From JAHTBL01 sp038532735 (GTDB taxonomy: Bacteria; Pseudomonadota; Alphaproteobacteria; Rhodobacterales; Rhodobacteraceae): 64,000 nucleotides of DNA. Within the stretch, counting starts at the first letter, position 1. Every line of letters starts with the position of its first letter. Positions 26,857 through 35,363 of this stretch are shown here, one piece after another. The notes beneath the pieces are model-generated. The model was not told the DNA's origin. It saw only the letters and a list, made by a program, of their open reading frames with translations, and did not search any database. The stretch spans positions 244,045 to 308,044 of the forward strand of contig JBCBAC010000004.1 of assembly GCA_038532735.1 (NCBI GenBank). Direction: 5' to 3'. A program made the translations under genes and the position numbers.

Positions 26857-27900
26857 TTAACCTTCTACGTGCCAGTGCAGATCGAAGCCGGGGTCGAAGA
26901 CAGTGACGGGGCCTTCGCCGCTGGCGATTTTGTTAGGATAGGACACGGGCGCGCCTTTGCGCAGCGTGATCGTGTCGGCGTTAGGGGGCAGGCCGTAGAA
27001 CGCCGGCCCGTTGAGCGAGGCGAAGGCTTCGAGCCGGGGCAGGGCGTCGGCCGCCTCGAACACTTCCGCGAGACAAGAGATCGTGTTGGTCGCCGAAAAG
27101 ACGCCCGCACAGCCGCAGGCGCTTTCCTTGTTCGGATCGCTATGGGGCGCGCTGTCGGTACCCAGAAAATACCGCGCATCGCCTGATGTCGCAGCCTTCA
27201 CCAGCGCCTCGCGATGGCTTTCGCGCTTGGCGACGGGAAGGCAATAGTAATGTGGCTTGATCCCGCCCACCAGCAGGTGGTTGCGGTTGATGATCAGGTG
27301 GTGCGTGGTGATGGTGGCACCCAAATCCTTTTCGTTTTCAGACACATAAGTGACGGCATCCGAGGTCGTGATATGCTCCATCACGACGCGCAGACCGGGG
27401 GTTGTGCGGCGGATCGGGTCGAGCACGCGCTCGATAAAGACGGCTTCGCGGTCGAAGATGTCGATGTCGCTATCGGTGACTTCGCCATGAACGCAAAGGG
27501 GCATGCCAATCTCGGCCATCCGCTCCAACACAGGGCGGACCTTGCCGAAATCCCGCACGCCGGAAGCGGAGTTTGTAGTGGCCCCGGCGGGGTAGAGTTT
27601 GAGCGCTGTGACAATCCCTTTGGCGTGGGCGTCTGCCACATCATCGGGGTCGGTGTCCTCGGTCAGATAGAGCGTCATCAGCGGCTTAAAGCTGTCCATC
27701 TCCGGCGGGCAGGCGGCCAGAATGCGGGCGCGATAAGCGGCGGCATCAGCACCAGTGACCACAGGCGGAACGAGGTTCGGCATGATGATCGCGCGGCCGA
27801 AATGGCGGGCGGTTTCGGGCAGAACGGCCTTGAGCATCGCGCCATCGCGCAGGTGCAAATGCCAGTCATCAGGGCGGCGGAGGGTCAGGCTCTCGGTCAT
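26857..27900 (-). CDS. pyrC: Dihydroorotase (class II)
   Basis: A 347-residue zinc amidohydrolase closing carbamoyl-aspartate to dihydroorotate. DDWHLHLRDG carries the HxH metal ligands. The carboxylated lysine lies in ALKLYPAGATTNS. The histidines in LCVHGEV and EHITT complete the site. Length and motifs fit the E. coli PyrC type. It is divergent from ureD across 156 bases. Confidence 0.95.
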   Translation of the reverse strand: MTESLTLRRPDDWHLHLRDGAMLKAVLPETARHFGRAIIMPNLVPPVVTGADAAAYRARILAACPPEMDSFKPLMTLYLTEDTDPDDVADAHAKGIVTALKLYPAGATTNSASGVRDFGKVRPVLERMAEIGMPLCVHGEVTDSDIDIFDREAVFIERVLDPIRRTTPGLRVVMEHITTSDAVTYVSENEKDLGATITTHHLIINRNHLLVGGIKPHYYCLPVAKRESHREALVKAATSGDARYFLGTDSAPHSDPNKESACGCAGVFSATNTISCLAEVFEAADALPRLEAFASLNGPAFYGLPPNADTITLRKGAPVSYPNKIASGEGPVTVFDPGFDLHWHVEG

Positions 27901-28016
27901 GATGCGGGGTTACACAAAAGCGCTGACGCCTGCCAGTCCGAAGATGTGCTTAATTTATGGGCGGTTTTTGGACGTCTTGAGCGGAATCTGTGGATTAACC
28001 CGGAATTGCTGCGGTG

Positions 28017-28052
28017 CAGCATTGGCAGGCCGCGTGGGCTGTGCCAATGCTG
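28017..28052 (+). promoter_or_regulatory. Perfect 11-bp inverted repeat just upstream of ureD
   Basis: CAGCATTGGCA (28017-28027) and TGCCAATGCTG (28042-28052) are exact complements around a 14-base loop. The right arm ends 4 bases before the ureD ATG, where a ribosome site would normally be. It could be an operator, or an RNA hairpin that controls ureD translation. Confidence 0.5.
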
Positions 28053-28056
28053 GATC

Positions 28057-28884
28057 ATGCTCGATACGACGACCCGACTGCCTGTGAAGATGCAACGCGC
28101 CCATGGTCGCGCTGAGGTCTCTCTCAAGGCGGACGGGGGGCGGGTGCGGCTGGGGAGTTTGCACCAGTCAGGCTCTGCAAAAGCGTTTTTGCCTGTCGTG
28201 CATTCCGATGTGCCCGAGGTGGTTTTTCTGAACACGGCGGGTGGTTTGACCGGTGGTGACCGGATGCGGTTTGCGCTGTCTCTGGCGCCTGGGACCCGCG
28301 CGACGGCGACGACACAGACGGCGGAGCGGGCCTATGCCTCTGCCGCAGGTGTCGCCGATATGCAGGTCGATTTGCAGGTCGGCGACGGCGCACATTTGGA
28401 TTGGTTGCCGCAGGAGACGATCCTGTTTGAGAACGCAGGCTTGCATCGCAAGACGCAGATCGCGCTGCAAGGCGATGCCTCTGTCCTGATGGTCGAAACG
28501 GTTGTTTTGGGCCGTGCGGCTATGGGCGAGATGGTGACCGCTTTGGACTTTCACGACCAACGCCATGTGACCCGCGACGGCGTGCCGGTGCTGATGGAGC
28601 CGCTAAGATTCACCGCCAATCTGCTGGCCAGCGCCGGGCTTGCGACCCATGGTGGGCACCGCGCCTTTACCACGATTGCGCTAGTCGCGCCCGGGGCGGA
28701 GGATGCGGTGGAGCCCGTCCGCCGCATGCTGCCTGCGGGTCTGCCCGCCGCGGCCTCTGGCTGGGACGGCAAATGCGTGATCCGCGCAACCGCGCCCGAT
28801 GCCTGGCCCCTGCGTCAGGCGATTGCCCCCATTTTGACCCATCTGCGCAAGGCAGCCCCGCTGCCGCGCGTCTGGCAACTATAA
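28057..28884 (+). CDS. ureD: Urease accessory protein UreD
   Basis: A 275-residue chaperone that with UreF and UreG assembles the nickel centre of urease. Conserved blocks include VVFLNTAGGLTGGDRM, TTQTAERAYAS and WLPQETILFENA. ATG 28057 has no clear ribosome site and lies directly after a hairpin. It is the first gene of the locus, followed 9 bases later by ureA. Confidence 0.93.
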   Translation: MLDTTTRLPVKMQRAHGRAEVSLKADGGRVRLGSLHQSGSAKAFLPVVHSDVPEVVFLNTAGGLTGGDRMRFALSLAPGTRATATTQTAERAYASAAGVADMQVDLQVGDGAHLDWLPQETILFENAGLHRKTQIALQGDASVLMVETVVLGRAAMGEMVTALDFHDQRHVTRDGVPVLMEPLRFTANLLASAGLATHGGHRAFTTIALVAPGAEDAVEPVRRMLPAGLPAAASGWDGKCVIRATAPDAWPLRQAIAPILTHLRKAAPLPRVWQL

Positions 28885-28893
28885 GAGACGACC

Positions 28894-29196
28894 ATGAACC
28901 TGACCCCCCGTGAAAAAGACAAATTGCTGATTTCGCTCGCCGCGATGGTGGCGCGTGGTCGGCTGGAGCGCGGCGTGAAGCTGAACCACCCCGAAGCCAT
29001 CGCGCTGATCACCGATTACGTGGTGGAAGGCGCGCGCGACGGGCGCTCGGTTGCGGAGCTGATGGAGGCGGGAGCCCATGTCGTCACACGCGATCAATGC
29101 ATGGAGGGGATCGCCGAGATGATCCACGACGTGCAGGTCGAGGCAACATTTCCAGACGGCACCAAGCTGGTGACCGTGCATCACCCGATCCGGTAG
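28894..29196 (+). CDS. ureA: Urease subunit gamma
   Basis: A 100-residue structural subunit. MNLTPREKDKLLISLAAMVA, LNHPEAIALI and the C-terminal VTVHHPIR are characteristic. It forms the urease trimer with UreB and UreC. A small membrane-protein gene separates it from ureB. Confidence 0.97.
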   Translation: MNLTPREKDKLLISLAAMVARGRLERGVKLNHPEAIALITDYVVEGARDGRSVAELMEAGAHVVTRDQCMEGIAEMIHDVQVEATFPDGTKLVTVHHPIR

Positions 29197-29205
29197 GAGA
29201 CGCGC

Positions 29206-29511
29206 ATGCTGTTGAACCTCTTTCTGGGCGCGCTGGCGGGATACCTCACCCCGCAGGCCGAGCCGCATCTGAAAAAGGCACTCAAAGACATTTTGCTGGA
29301 AGAAGTGCCTATGAAAGAAGGCGAATTCCGCCTCTTTTCGTTCATCGTCATGATGATCCTGGCGGCGGTTCTGACCGCCTTGTTTGGCGCAGACAGCTCG
29401 GCCTTTCTATTGCTGTTCGGGGGCGGATTGGGCGTTTTCGGCCAGCGCATCTACACCGCGTTGACGACAAAAAAGATCGCGCCCGCACCGCGCGAGGAAG
29501 AGGACGAATGA
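29206..29511 (+). CDS. Small membrane protein encoded inside the urease operon
   Basis: A 101-residue protein with a weakly hydrophobic N-terminus and two hydrophobic segments near 44-60 and 65-79, ending in a charged tail (PREEEDE). It is not recognised. Its stop overlaps the ureB start (ATGA), so the two are translationally coupled. It is not a canonical urease factor; UreH/UreI-like transport or a structural role cannot be judged from the sequence. Confidence 0.75.
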   Translation: MLLNLFLGALAGYLTPQAEPHLKKALKDILLEEVPMKEGEFRLFSFIVMMILAAVLTALFGADSSAFLLLFGGGLGVFGQRIYTALTTKKIAPAPREEEDE

Positions 29512-29813
29512 TCCCCGGAGAAATCATAACCGCCCCCGGCGATATTACTCTTAACGACGGGGCAGAGCCGGTCACGCTTGAGGTCGCCAATACAGGTGAT
29601 CGCCCCGTGCAAGTGGGCAGCCATTATCATTTTGCCGAAACCAACGCGGCCCTTGAGTTCGACCGCGACGCTGCGCGCGGAATGCGTCTGGATATTGCTG
29701 CCGGCACCGCTGTGCGGTTCGAGCCGGGGCAAACGCGGAGTGTGACGCTGGTGCCCTATGGCGGCAGCCGCATGATTTACGGATTTAACCAATCCATCAT
29801 GGGCTCATTATAG
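29508..29813 (+). CDS. ureB: Urease subunit beta
   Basis: A 101-residue subunit. MIPGEI at the N-terminus, VANTGDRPVQVGSHYHFAETN and the C-terminal GGSRMIYGFN are diagnostic. The ATG overlaps the stop of the small membrane-protein gene. Confidence 0.97.
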   Translation: MIPGEIITAPGDITLNDGAEPVTLEVANTGDRPVQVGSHYHFAETNAALEFDRDAARGMRLDIAAGTAVRFEPGQTRSVTLVPYGGSRMIYGFNQSIMGSL

Positions 29814-29830
29814 CCCTTTAAGGAGCCGAT

Positions 29831-30145
29831 ATGGCACGAGTCGTGACCCCGATTGACATGATGAACACCACCTTGCAGTTCGTCACCTTGATGGCCGAGA
29901 CGCAGACCGTCATGGCCTACCGCATGATGGGGATGGCGGGGCTCTGGTCTGTCACGCCGCATGAGAAAAAGCGCATGTTCGATGAAAAAGGCCCCGCCTT
30001 CATGGAGGCGGTGCTTGCGGGCACGATGACAGCCGCGCGCGGGCAGAGCCTGGATCAGGTGATGCGCGCAACGATGGCCCCGCTGAGCCGCAAGACGGCC
30101 TCAAACCGCAGACGGCTCGCCAAGCGCGGCCCCAAGACAAAGTAA
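29831..30145 (+). CDS. Hypothetical basic protein between ureB and ureC
   Basis: A 104-residue protein, Met-rich in its first 45 residues and strongly basic at the C-terminus (SRKTASNRRRLAKRGPKTK). No transmembrane segment or known motif is clear. AAGGAG precedes ATG 29831 and ureC follows 9 bases after its stop. Its position implies co-expression with urease, but its function is unknown. Confidence 0.75.
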   Translation: MARVVTPIDMMNTTLQFVTLMAETQTVMAYRMMGMAGLWSVTPHEKKRMFDEKGPAFMEAVLAGTMTAARGQSLDQVMRATMAPLSRKTASNRRRLAKRGPKTK

Positions 30146-30154
30146 GGAGCGCTC

Positions 30155-31864
30155 ATGCCCGCCACGATTTCCCGCGCGACCTATGCCGATATGTATGGCC
30201 CCACCACCGGAGATAAGGTGCGGCTGGCCGACACGGATCTGATCATCGAGGTCGAGCGTGATCTGACCACCTATGGCGAAGAAGTGAAATTCGGCGGCGG
30301 CAAAGTGATCCGCGACGGGATGGGGCAATCTCAGGTGACCAACGCGGACGGCGCGATGGACACGGTCATCACCAACGCGCTGATTTTGGATTATACCGGG
30401 ATTTACAAGGCTGATGTGGGCCTGCGCGCAGGCCAGATCGCGGTGATCGGCAAGGCGGGCAATCCGGACACGCAAAGCGGTGTCGATATCATCATCGGAC
30501 CGGGGACGGAGATTATCGCGGGCGAGGGGCGTATTCTGACCGCAGGCGGCTTTGATGCGCATATCCACTTTATTTGCCCGCAACAGATGGAGGATGCGCT
30601 GCATTCGGGCGTGACGACTCAGCTTGGCGGTGGCACCGGCCCCGCGCACGGCACGTTGGCCACAACTTGCACGCCGGGGCCTTGGCATATCGGGCGCATG
30701 TTGCAGGCCGTGGATGATGTGCCGATGAATATCGGGTTGTCTTGCAAGGGCAATGCCTCCAAGCCCGAGGCGTTGGTCGAGATGATCAATGCCGGTGCTT
30801 GTGCGATGAAACTGCATGAGGATTGGGGCACGACCCCCGCGGCGATTGATTGCTGCTTGTCGGTTGCTGATGACATGGATGTGCAAGTGATGATCCACAC
30901 CGATACGCTCAATGAAAGCGGGTTTGTGGAGAATACGGTGGCCGCCATGAAAGGCCGCACGATCCACGCGTTTCACACCGAAGGGGCCGGCGGCGGCCAT
31001 GCGCCCGACATCATCAAGGTTGTGGGGGAAGAGCATGTGATCCCATCCTCCACCAACCCGACGCGGCCCTACACGGTGAACACCATTGAAGAGCATCTGG
31101 ATATGCTGATGGTCTGTCACCATCTGGACAAATCCATCCCTGAAGATGTGGCCTTTGCCGAAAGCCGTATCCGGCGTGAGACGATTGCGGCGGAGGATGT
31201 TCTGCATGATATGGGCGCGTTCTCGATCATCGCGTCGGACAGTCAGGCGATGGGCCGGGTGGGGGAGGTGATCATCCGCACTTGGCAAACTGCGGATAAG
31301 ATGAAGAAACAGCGGGGTCGTCTGGCCGAGGAAACCGGCGAGAACGACAATGCCCGTGTGAAGCGTTATGTCGCGAAATATACGATCAACCCCGCGATTG
31401 CGCATGGCGTTTCCAGCCATATCGGCTCTGTCGAGCCGGGCAAGCGCGCCGATCTGTGTCTGTGGAGCCCTGCTTTTTTCGGGGTGAAACCCGAGATGGT
31501 GCTCATGGGCGGCGCGATTGTCTGCGCGCAGATGGGCGATCCTAATGCGTCGATCCCGACGCCTCAGCCGGTTTACACGCGCCCGATGTTTGGCGCGATG
31601 GGTCGGTCGGTTCAGCAGAATGCAGTGACCTTCGTCTCGGCAGCGGCTCAGGCGGAGGGGTTAGGCGCCTCACTTGGGTTGGCGAAGCGAACATTGGCCG
31701 TCGAGAATACCCGCGGGATCGGCAAATCTTCGATGAAGCTGAACACCGGCACGCCGCAGATCGAGGTCAACCCCGAAACCTATGAAGTGCGCGCGGATGG
31801 GGAATTGCTGACCTGTGAGCCCGCAACCGAATTGCCCATGGCGCAGCGCTATTTCATGTTCTGA
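30155..31864 (+). CDS. ureC: Urease subunit alpha (catalytic)
   Basis: A 569-residue nickel hydrolase converting urea to ammonia and carbamate. The active site is complete: HIHF for the His pair, MKLHEDWG for the carbamylated lysine, the later His in FHTEGAGGGH, and the mobile-flap MVCHHL with its cysteine. Length is normal. A separate reverse-strand gene begins right after it, so ureEFG are not in direct continuity. Confidence 0.98.
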   Translation: MPATISRATYADMYGPTTGDKVRLADTDLIIEVERDLTTYGEEVKFGGGKVIRDGMGQSQVTNADGAMDTVITNALILDYTGIYKADVGLRAGQIAVIGKAGNPDTQSGVDIIIGPGTEIIAGEGRILTAGGFDAHIHFICPQQMEDALHSGVTTQLGGGTGPAHGTLATTCTPGPWHIGRMLQAVDDVPMNIGLSCKGNASKPEALVEMINAGACAMKLHEDWGTTPAAIDCCLSVADDMDVQVMIHTDTLNESGFVENTVAAMKGRTIHAFHTEGAGGGHAPDIIKVVGEEHVIPSSTNPTRPYTVNTIEEHLDMLMVCHHLDKSIPEDVAFAESRIRRETIAAEDVLHDMGAFSIIASDSQAMGRVGEVIIRTWQTADKMKKQRGRLAEETGENDNARVKRYVAKYTINPAIAHGVSSHIGSVEPGKRADLCLWSPAFFGVKPEMVLMGGAIVCAQMGDPNASIPTPQPVYTRPMFGAMGRSVQQNAVTFVSAAAQAEGLGASLGLAKRTLAVENTRGIGKSSMKLNTGTPQIEVNPETYEVRADGELLTCEPATELPMAQRYFMF

Positions 31865-31868
31865 TGGG

Positions 31869-32282
31869 TCAGAACGGCTCGATCACGTCGAACCGCTCTT
31901 CCGGGGCGTCCAGGCCGGGGAGCATTTGCATCTCCGGCGCTGAAGCGGTCGCGCGCAGAATGTGGTCTGGGTTGGCCTCGGGCCCGTCAACCTCATCCAA
32001 TGGCTGTGCGGTCACAGTCAGGCTACAAACCTCGCGCCAATATCGCGGGTCTTGCAGGATCGCATCCGGCAACGCCGCCCGATCAAAGCGCCGGGAGGTG
32101 CTGTTCACGACCCGCACGGCATACCGCATGCCCGTAACGCGCCCATTGGGACGCGCCGCCAAAAGGGCCTGCCGGACGGCTTGTTCGCGCGCTTTCAACG
32201 CCTTCACGTGTGCCCGAATGGCGCCCAATTCATCGGCTAGTGAGGCGGGGCATCTGTGCAAAACATCGCTCATACCGTCCAT
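31869..32282 (-). CDS. Hypothetical protein, antisense insertion between ureC and ureE
   Basis: A 137-residue protein: an N-terminal helical part (about 10-45, partly coiled coil), then a block PNGRVTGMRYAVRVVNSTSRRFDRAA and an acidic C-terminus. The middle vaguely recalls small phage-type Gp157-like proteins, but that is not a firm match. It runs opposite to the urease genes, ending 5 bases after ureC. ATG 32282 or 32273 may be used. Confidence 0.6.
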   Translation of the reverse strand: MDGMSDVLHRCPASLADELGAIRAHVKALKAREQAVRQALLAARPNGRVTGMRYAVRVVNSTSRRFDRAALPDAILQDPRYWREVCSLTVTAQPLDEVDGPEANPDHILRATASAPEMQMLPGLDAPEERFDVIEPF

Positions 32283-32383
32283 TTTGGCGGTTGAGGTTTA
32301 AGGAAGATTGAACATGTTGCATTTTCGGCAAACTCTTGCGTCTGCAACGAGATCGGATCGCAAAATCGAGCAAATTCACGCAG

Positions 32384-32400
32384 TGCAATGCTGCATTGCA
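32384..32400. promoter_or_regulatory. 17-bp perfect palindrome upstream of the DUF1127 gene
   Basis: TGCAATGC-T-GCATTGCA has two exact 8-bp arms around one base. It sits 11 bp upstream of a -35-like hexamer, a typical operator position. TGC-rich palindromes are known as targets of PhaR-type regulators in related bacteria, but assignment to PhaR is speculative. Confidence 0.5.
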
Positions 32401-32410
32401 GAAAGTTTAC

Positions 32411-32439
32411 TTAGTCCGTTAACCAATTCGCGCTATTAT
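32411..32439 (+). promoter_or_regulatory. Putative promoter of the DUF1127 / ureEFG unit
   Basis: TTAGTC (32411-32416) and TATTAT (32434-32439) are separated by exactly 17 bp. The predicted start lies about 50 bases before the DUF1127 ATG. It would give ureEFG its own transcript, independent of ureDABC. Confidence 0.4.
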
Positions 32440-32497
32440 CTGCCTCATGGGAGGGAACCCAGACTGACAGGCCCCGAAAGGGACAGCGAGGTTTCCA

Positions 32498-32722
32498 ATG
32501 GCACGACACGACTTTTCAATGCAATTCTCCCGCCGAAATCCGGCACGGCTTCTCGACAGGTATCTGGCCGAGGTGGGAATGGGCTTCAATTCCTACCCCG
32601 ACCGGCAACGCCGCTTGCACGATATCGCAGCGCTCGACGCGCTCAGCGATGCGGAACTGGCAGAATACGGCATCTCCCGCGTGGATATTCCCGCCTTCGT
32701 CTACCGCGATTTGCTGGGATAG
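32498..32722 (+). CDS. DUF1127 small protein
   Basis: A 74-residue Arg-rich protein of the DUF1127 (YjiS-like) type: DRQRRLHDIAALDALSDAELAEYGISRVDIPAFVYRDL. Such proteins are common in Rhodobacterales and some affect RNA turnover or metabolism; the role here is unknown. It starts 215 bases after the divergent hypothetical gene and 10 bases before ureE. A 17-bp palindrome and a promoter-like pair lie upstream. Confidence 0.8.
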   Translation: MARHDFSMQFSRRNPARLLDRYLAEVGMGFNSYPDRQRRLHDIAALDALSDAELAEYGISRVDIPAFVYRDLLG

Positions 32723-32732
32723 GGGCGGCACC

Positions 32733-33185
32733 ATGAGCGCGCCGTGGGCCAATTCGGTGCGCCGTCATGTGCATCATCCCGATGACACGATCGGTCTGGA
32801 TTATGACGCACGTCTGTTGCGTCGCAAACGGCTGACAAGTGCGTCCGGGCTCGATTTCATGGTTGATCTGGCAGAGGTGACGCATCTTGATCATCTTGAT
32901 GCTTTCGTGCTGGAGGATGGGCGCACTGTGGGCGTAGTCGCAGCGCCGGAGGCCCTGATCCGCATCGAAGGCGATTTGCCCCGGCTGGCCTGGCATATTG
33001 GCAATCGCCACACGCCCTGTCAGGTGGCCGCGGATCACCTGCTCATCCGGTCAGATCATGTGTTGCGAGCGATGCTGGCCCAGCTTGGCGCAACCTTGAG
33101 CGATGTCGAAGGTCCGTTCACCCCCGAGGGTGGCGCGTATGGTCACGGGCGCACATTCGGGCATGAGCACGGCCATGAGCACTGA
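32733..33185 (+). CDS. ureE: Urease accessory protein UreE (nickel chaperone)
   Basis: A 150-residue metallochaperone. The N-terminal peptide-binding domain is followed by the conserved WHIGNRHTPCQV and a His-rich C-terminal tail (HGHGRTFGHEHGHEH-like) that binds nickel for delivery to UreG and UreC. ATG 32733 follows GGGGCGG. It overlaps ureF by 11 bases. Confidence 0.93.
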   Translation: MSAPWANSVRRHVHHPDDTIGLDYDARLLRRKRLTSASGLDFMVDLAEVTHLDHLDAFVLEDGRTVGVVAAPEALIRIEGDLPRLAWHIGNRHTPCQVAADHLLIRSDHVLRAMLAQLGATLSDVEGPFTPEGGAYGHGRTFGHEHGHEH

Positions 33186-33795
33186 CCTGCTGACACTCAC
33201 CCAATGGCTCTCGCCTGCGTTCCCGCTGGGTAGCTTCGCCTACTCGCATGGGCTTGAGCAGGCGATGGCCGATGGTGTGGTGCAGAATGCAGCCGATCTG
33301 CAGGTCTGGCTGACGGAAACTCTGCGTTTCGGGGCAGGGCGCGTGGATGCGGTGCTGCTATGCCATGCCCTGGCGGGCGCCGATCTGGCGGACACCGCGC
33401 AGGCACTTGCAGCCAGCAAAGAACGGTGGGACGAAACCCTCGCCCAAGGCACCGCTTTTGCCGAGACATTGCGGGCGATGGGTCATGACCAGCGCCCTGC
33501 CGCCTTGCCCGTCGCTGTGGGGGAAGCCGCTCGCTGGTTGAACCTGACTCCGCAAGAGGTGACCCAGCTTTTTCTGCATGCCTTTGCGTCCAACCTCGTC
33601 TCGGTCGCGGTGCGCTTTGTGCCGCTTGGACAATCGGAAGGACAAACGGTTCTGGCAGCCCTCCACCCTATCATTGCAGAGGTGGCGGAGGCCGCGGCAA
33701 GCACGCCGCTTGACCAGATCGGCGCAGGTGCTTTGATGGGCGATATCGCGGCGATGGCCCATGAAACACTAGATGTAAGGTTGTTTCGAACATGA
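33175..33795 (+). CDS. ureF: Urease accessory protein UreF
   Basis: A 206-residue all-helical chaperone that controls UreG GTPase activity. LTLTQWLSPAFPLGSFAYSHGLE is diagnostic (first 20 residues of that block suffice). The ATG at 33175 lies inside the 3' end of ureE; an alternative ATG at 33163 is possible. Its stop overlaps the ureG start (ATGA). Confidence 0.92.
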   Translation: MSTDLLTLTQWLSPAFPLGSFAYSHGLEQAMADGVVQNAADLQVWLTETLRFGAGRVDAVLLCHALAGADLADTAQALAASKERWDETLAQGTAFAETLRAMGHDQRPAALPVAVGEAARWLNLTPQEVTQLFLHAFASNLVSVAVRFVPLGQSEGQTVLAALHPIIAEVAEAAASTPLDQIGAGALMGDIAAMAHETLDVRLFRT

Positions 33796-34409
33796 AAGAC
33801 ATCTCTCCTCACGGCCCGCTTCGGGTGGGTATCGGCGGCCCTGTCGGTGCGGGCAAAACCACACTGACCGAACAGCTGTGCCGCGCGCTGACGGCGGAGT
33901 ATTCCGTCGCGGTGATCACCAACGATATCTACACCCGCGAGGATGCCGATTACCTGACGCGCGCGCAGGTTCTGCCGTCCGAGCGGATCCGCGGGGTGGA
34001 AACGGGTGGCTGTCCCCATACGGCGATACGGGAGGATGCCTCAATCAACCTTGCCGCTGTCGCTGATCTGCGGACGGCCTTTCCTGATCTCGACGTGATC
34101 CTGATTGAAAGCGGTGGCGATAATCTGGCCGCCACTTTCTCGCCCGAGCTGGCCGATCTGACGCTTTACGTGATCGATACCGCCGCCGGTCAGGACATTC
34201 CGCGCAAACGCGGGCCCGGTGTCACGCGATCGGACCTGTTGGTGATCAACAAGACCGATCTGGCGCCCTATGTCGGCGTGGATGAAGCGCTTCTGGAAAG
34301 CGATGCCACGACAGCGCGCGGGGCACGGCCCTTCGTGATGGCGGCGTTGAAAAGCGGCAAAGGCGTCAATGAGGTCGTGACGTTTCTGAAGATCGAAGGG
34401 GGTCTTTGA
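33792..34409 (+). CDS. ureG: Urease accessory protein UreG (GTPase)
   Basis: A 205-residue SIMIBI GTPase that drives nickel insertion. P-loop GGPVGAGKTT, the nickel-binding GGCPH motif (near 72-76), ESGGDN and the NKTD guanine motif are all present. It is the last urease gene and abuts the reverse-strand gene 34410-35363 with no gap. Confidence 0.97.
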   Translation: MKDISPHGPLRVGIGGPVGAGKTTLTEQLCRALTAEYSVAVITNDIYTREDADYLTRAQVLPSERIRGVETGGCPHTAIREDASINLAAVADLRTAFPDLDVILIESGGDNLAATFSPELADLTLYVIDTAAGQDIPRKRGPGVTRSDLLVINKTDLAPYVGVDEALLESDATTARGARPFVMAALKSGKGVNEVVTFLKIEGGL

Positions 34410-35363
34410 TTATTCCGCAGGTTCGAACGAGGGCAGGCGGACCCCTGCGGCCTGAAGGTCTTGCAGCCGCCTCCGGAACCGCGCACCTGCGCCACGCTCA
34501 ACATAGTTTCGGCAGACAAGCGCTTCACGGAAGGGCCGGTCTTCGTCCTGCAGCCGCCCCATCATCCGGCGGATATAGCGCGTAAAATCGCGCCGTTTGC
34601 GTAGCAATTGGGCAAGGCTGGTCGGCGTCAGCTGGCCAAGGGCGGCTTGCTCCAGCATCGGCTCCAGGCACCCCATGATGCGGAATTCTGCTTCCAGATC
34701 GCGCGCCATCAGCCGGGTGCGGTGGTGATGCACATAGGGCGCGTCGAACAGGGCGGCATGCATGGCATCAAACGCCTCCATCGATTCGTGGAGAACAAAG
34801 ACGTCGCCCGCGCCTTCGATCATGTCGGGCGCATAGCCATAGCGGCTCGTGAAGTCGGTACGACGCATTTTGGGAAAGCGTGTGTCCCAACCCGCTTTGT
34901 TTGTGGCCAAGGTCGCTTGCGGCTGCAGCGTCAAGACGGTTGCGCCGGGCGAGACAACTGAATAGGCCGCCGCGGCATAGCCGCCCATGCCGGCGCCGTA
35001 AAACACCACGCGGTCGAAATCCTCGAAAAAGCCGTCATCGACCAGACGGTCGAAATAGCCATAAACCGCAGGGTCGCGGAACCACGTATCCCCGTCCGAG
35101 ATCAGGGCCAGATGAGACCAGCCCTGCGCTTCTGCCGTGACCCATCCTGCAGGCGCGCAGTCCGGATCGCGGCGGCAGATGTTCTGCTGGCTGTCAAAGC
35201 TCACGATCAGCGTGGGTGATTGGTCGATGAACGCGGCGGAGTGGCGTGCGCCAATAGGTTGAAAGTAGCCCAAATCTTCGGCCAGTTCATCCAGCGCATC
35301 CAGCCAGTCCTGACCCTTGAGCCCGGAAAGTGACGTGGCAAATTCTTCTTTGGTGGCGGTCAT
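34410..35363 (-). CDS. Alpha/beta-hydrolase-like protein with degenerate nucleophile elbow
   Basis: A 317-residue protein. The middle contains VVFYGAGMGGYAAAAYSVV, which looks like a hydrolase nucleophile elbow (GxSxGG) with Ser replaced by Gly. Conserved-looking blocks follow (WDTRF, DFTSRYGYAPDM, HAALF). It is unlikely to be an active serine hydrolase unless another residue serves. The function is unknown. ATG 35363 follows AAAGAGA. It is divergent from the coxD-like gene. Confidence 0.65.
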   Translation of the reverse strand: MTATKEEFATSLSGLKGQDWLDALDELAEDLGYFQPIGARHSAAFIDQSPTLIVSFDSQQNICRRDPDCAPAGWVTAEAQGWSHLALISDGDTWFRDPAVYGYFDRLVDDGFFEDFDRVVFYGAGMGGYAAAAYSVVSPGATVLTLQPQATLATNKAGWDTRFPKMRRTDFTSRYGYAPDMIEGAGDVFVLHESMEAFDAMHAALFDAPYVHHHRTRLMARDLEAEFRIMGCLEPMLEQAALGQLTPTSLAQLLRKRRDFTRYIRRMMGRLQDEDRPFREALVCRNYVERGAGARFRRRLQDLQAAGVRLPSFEPAE

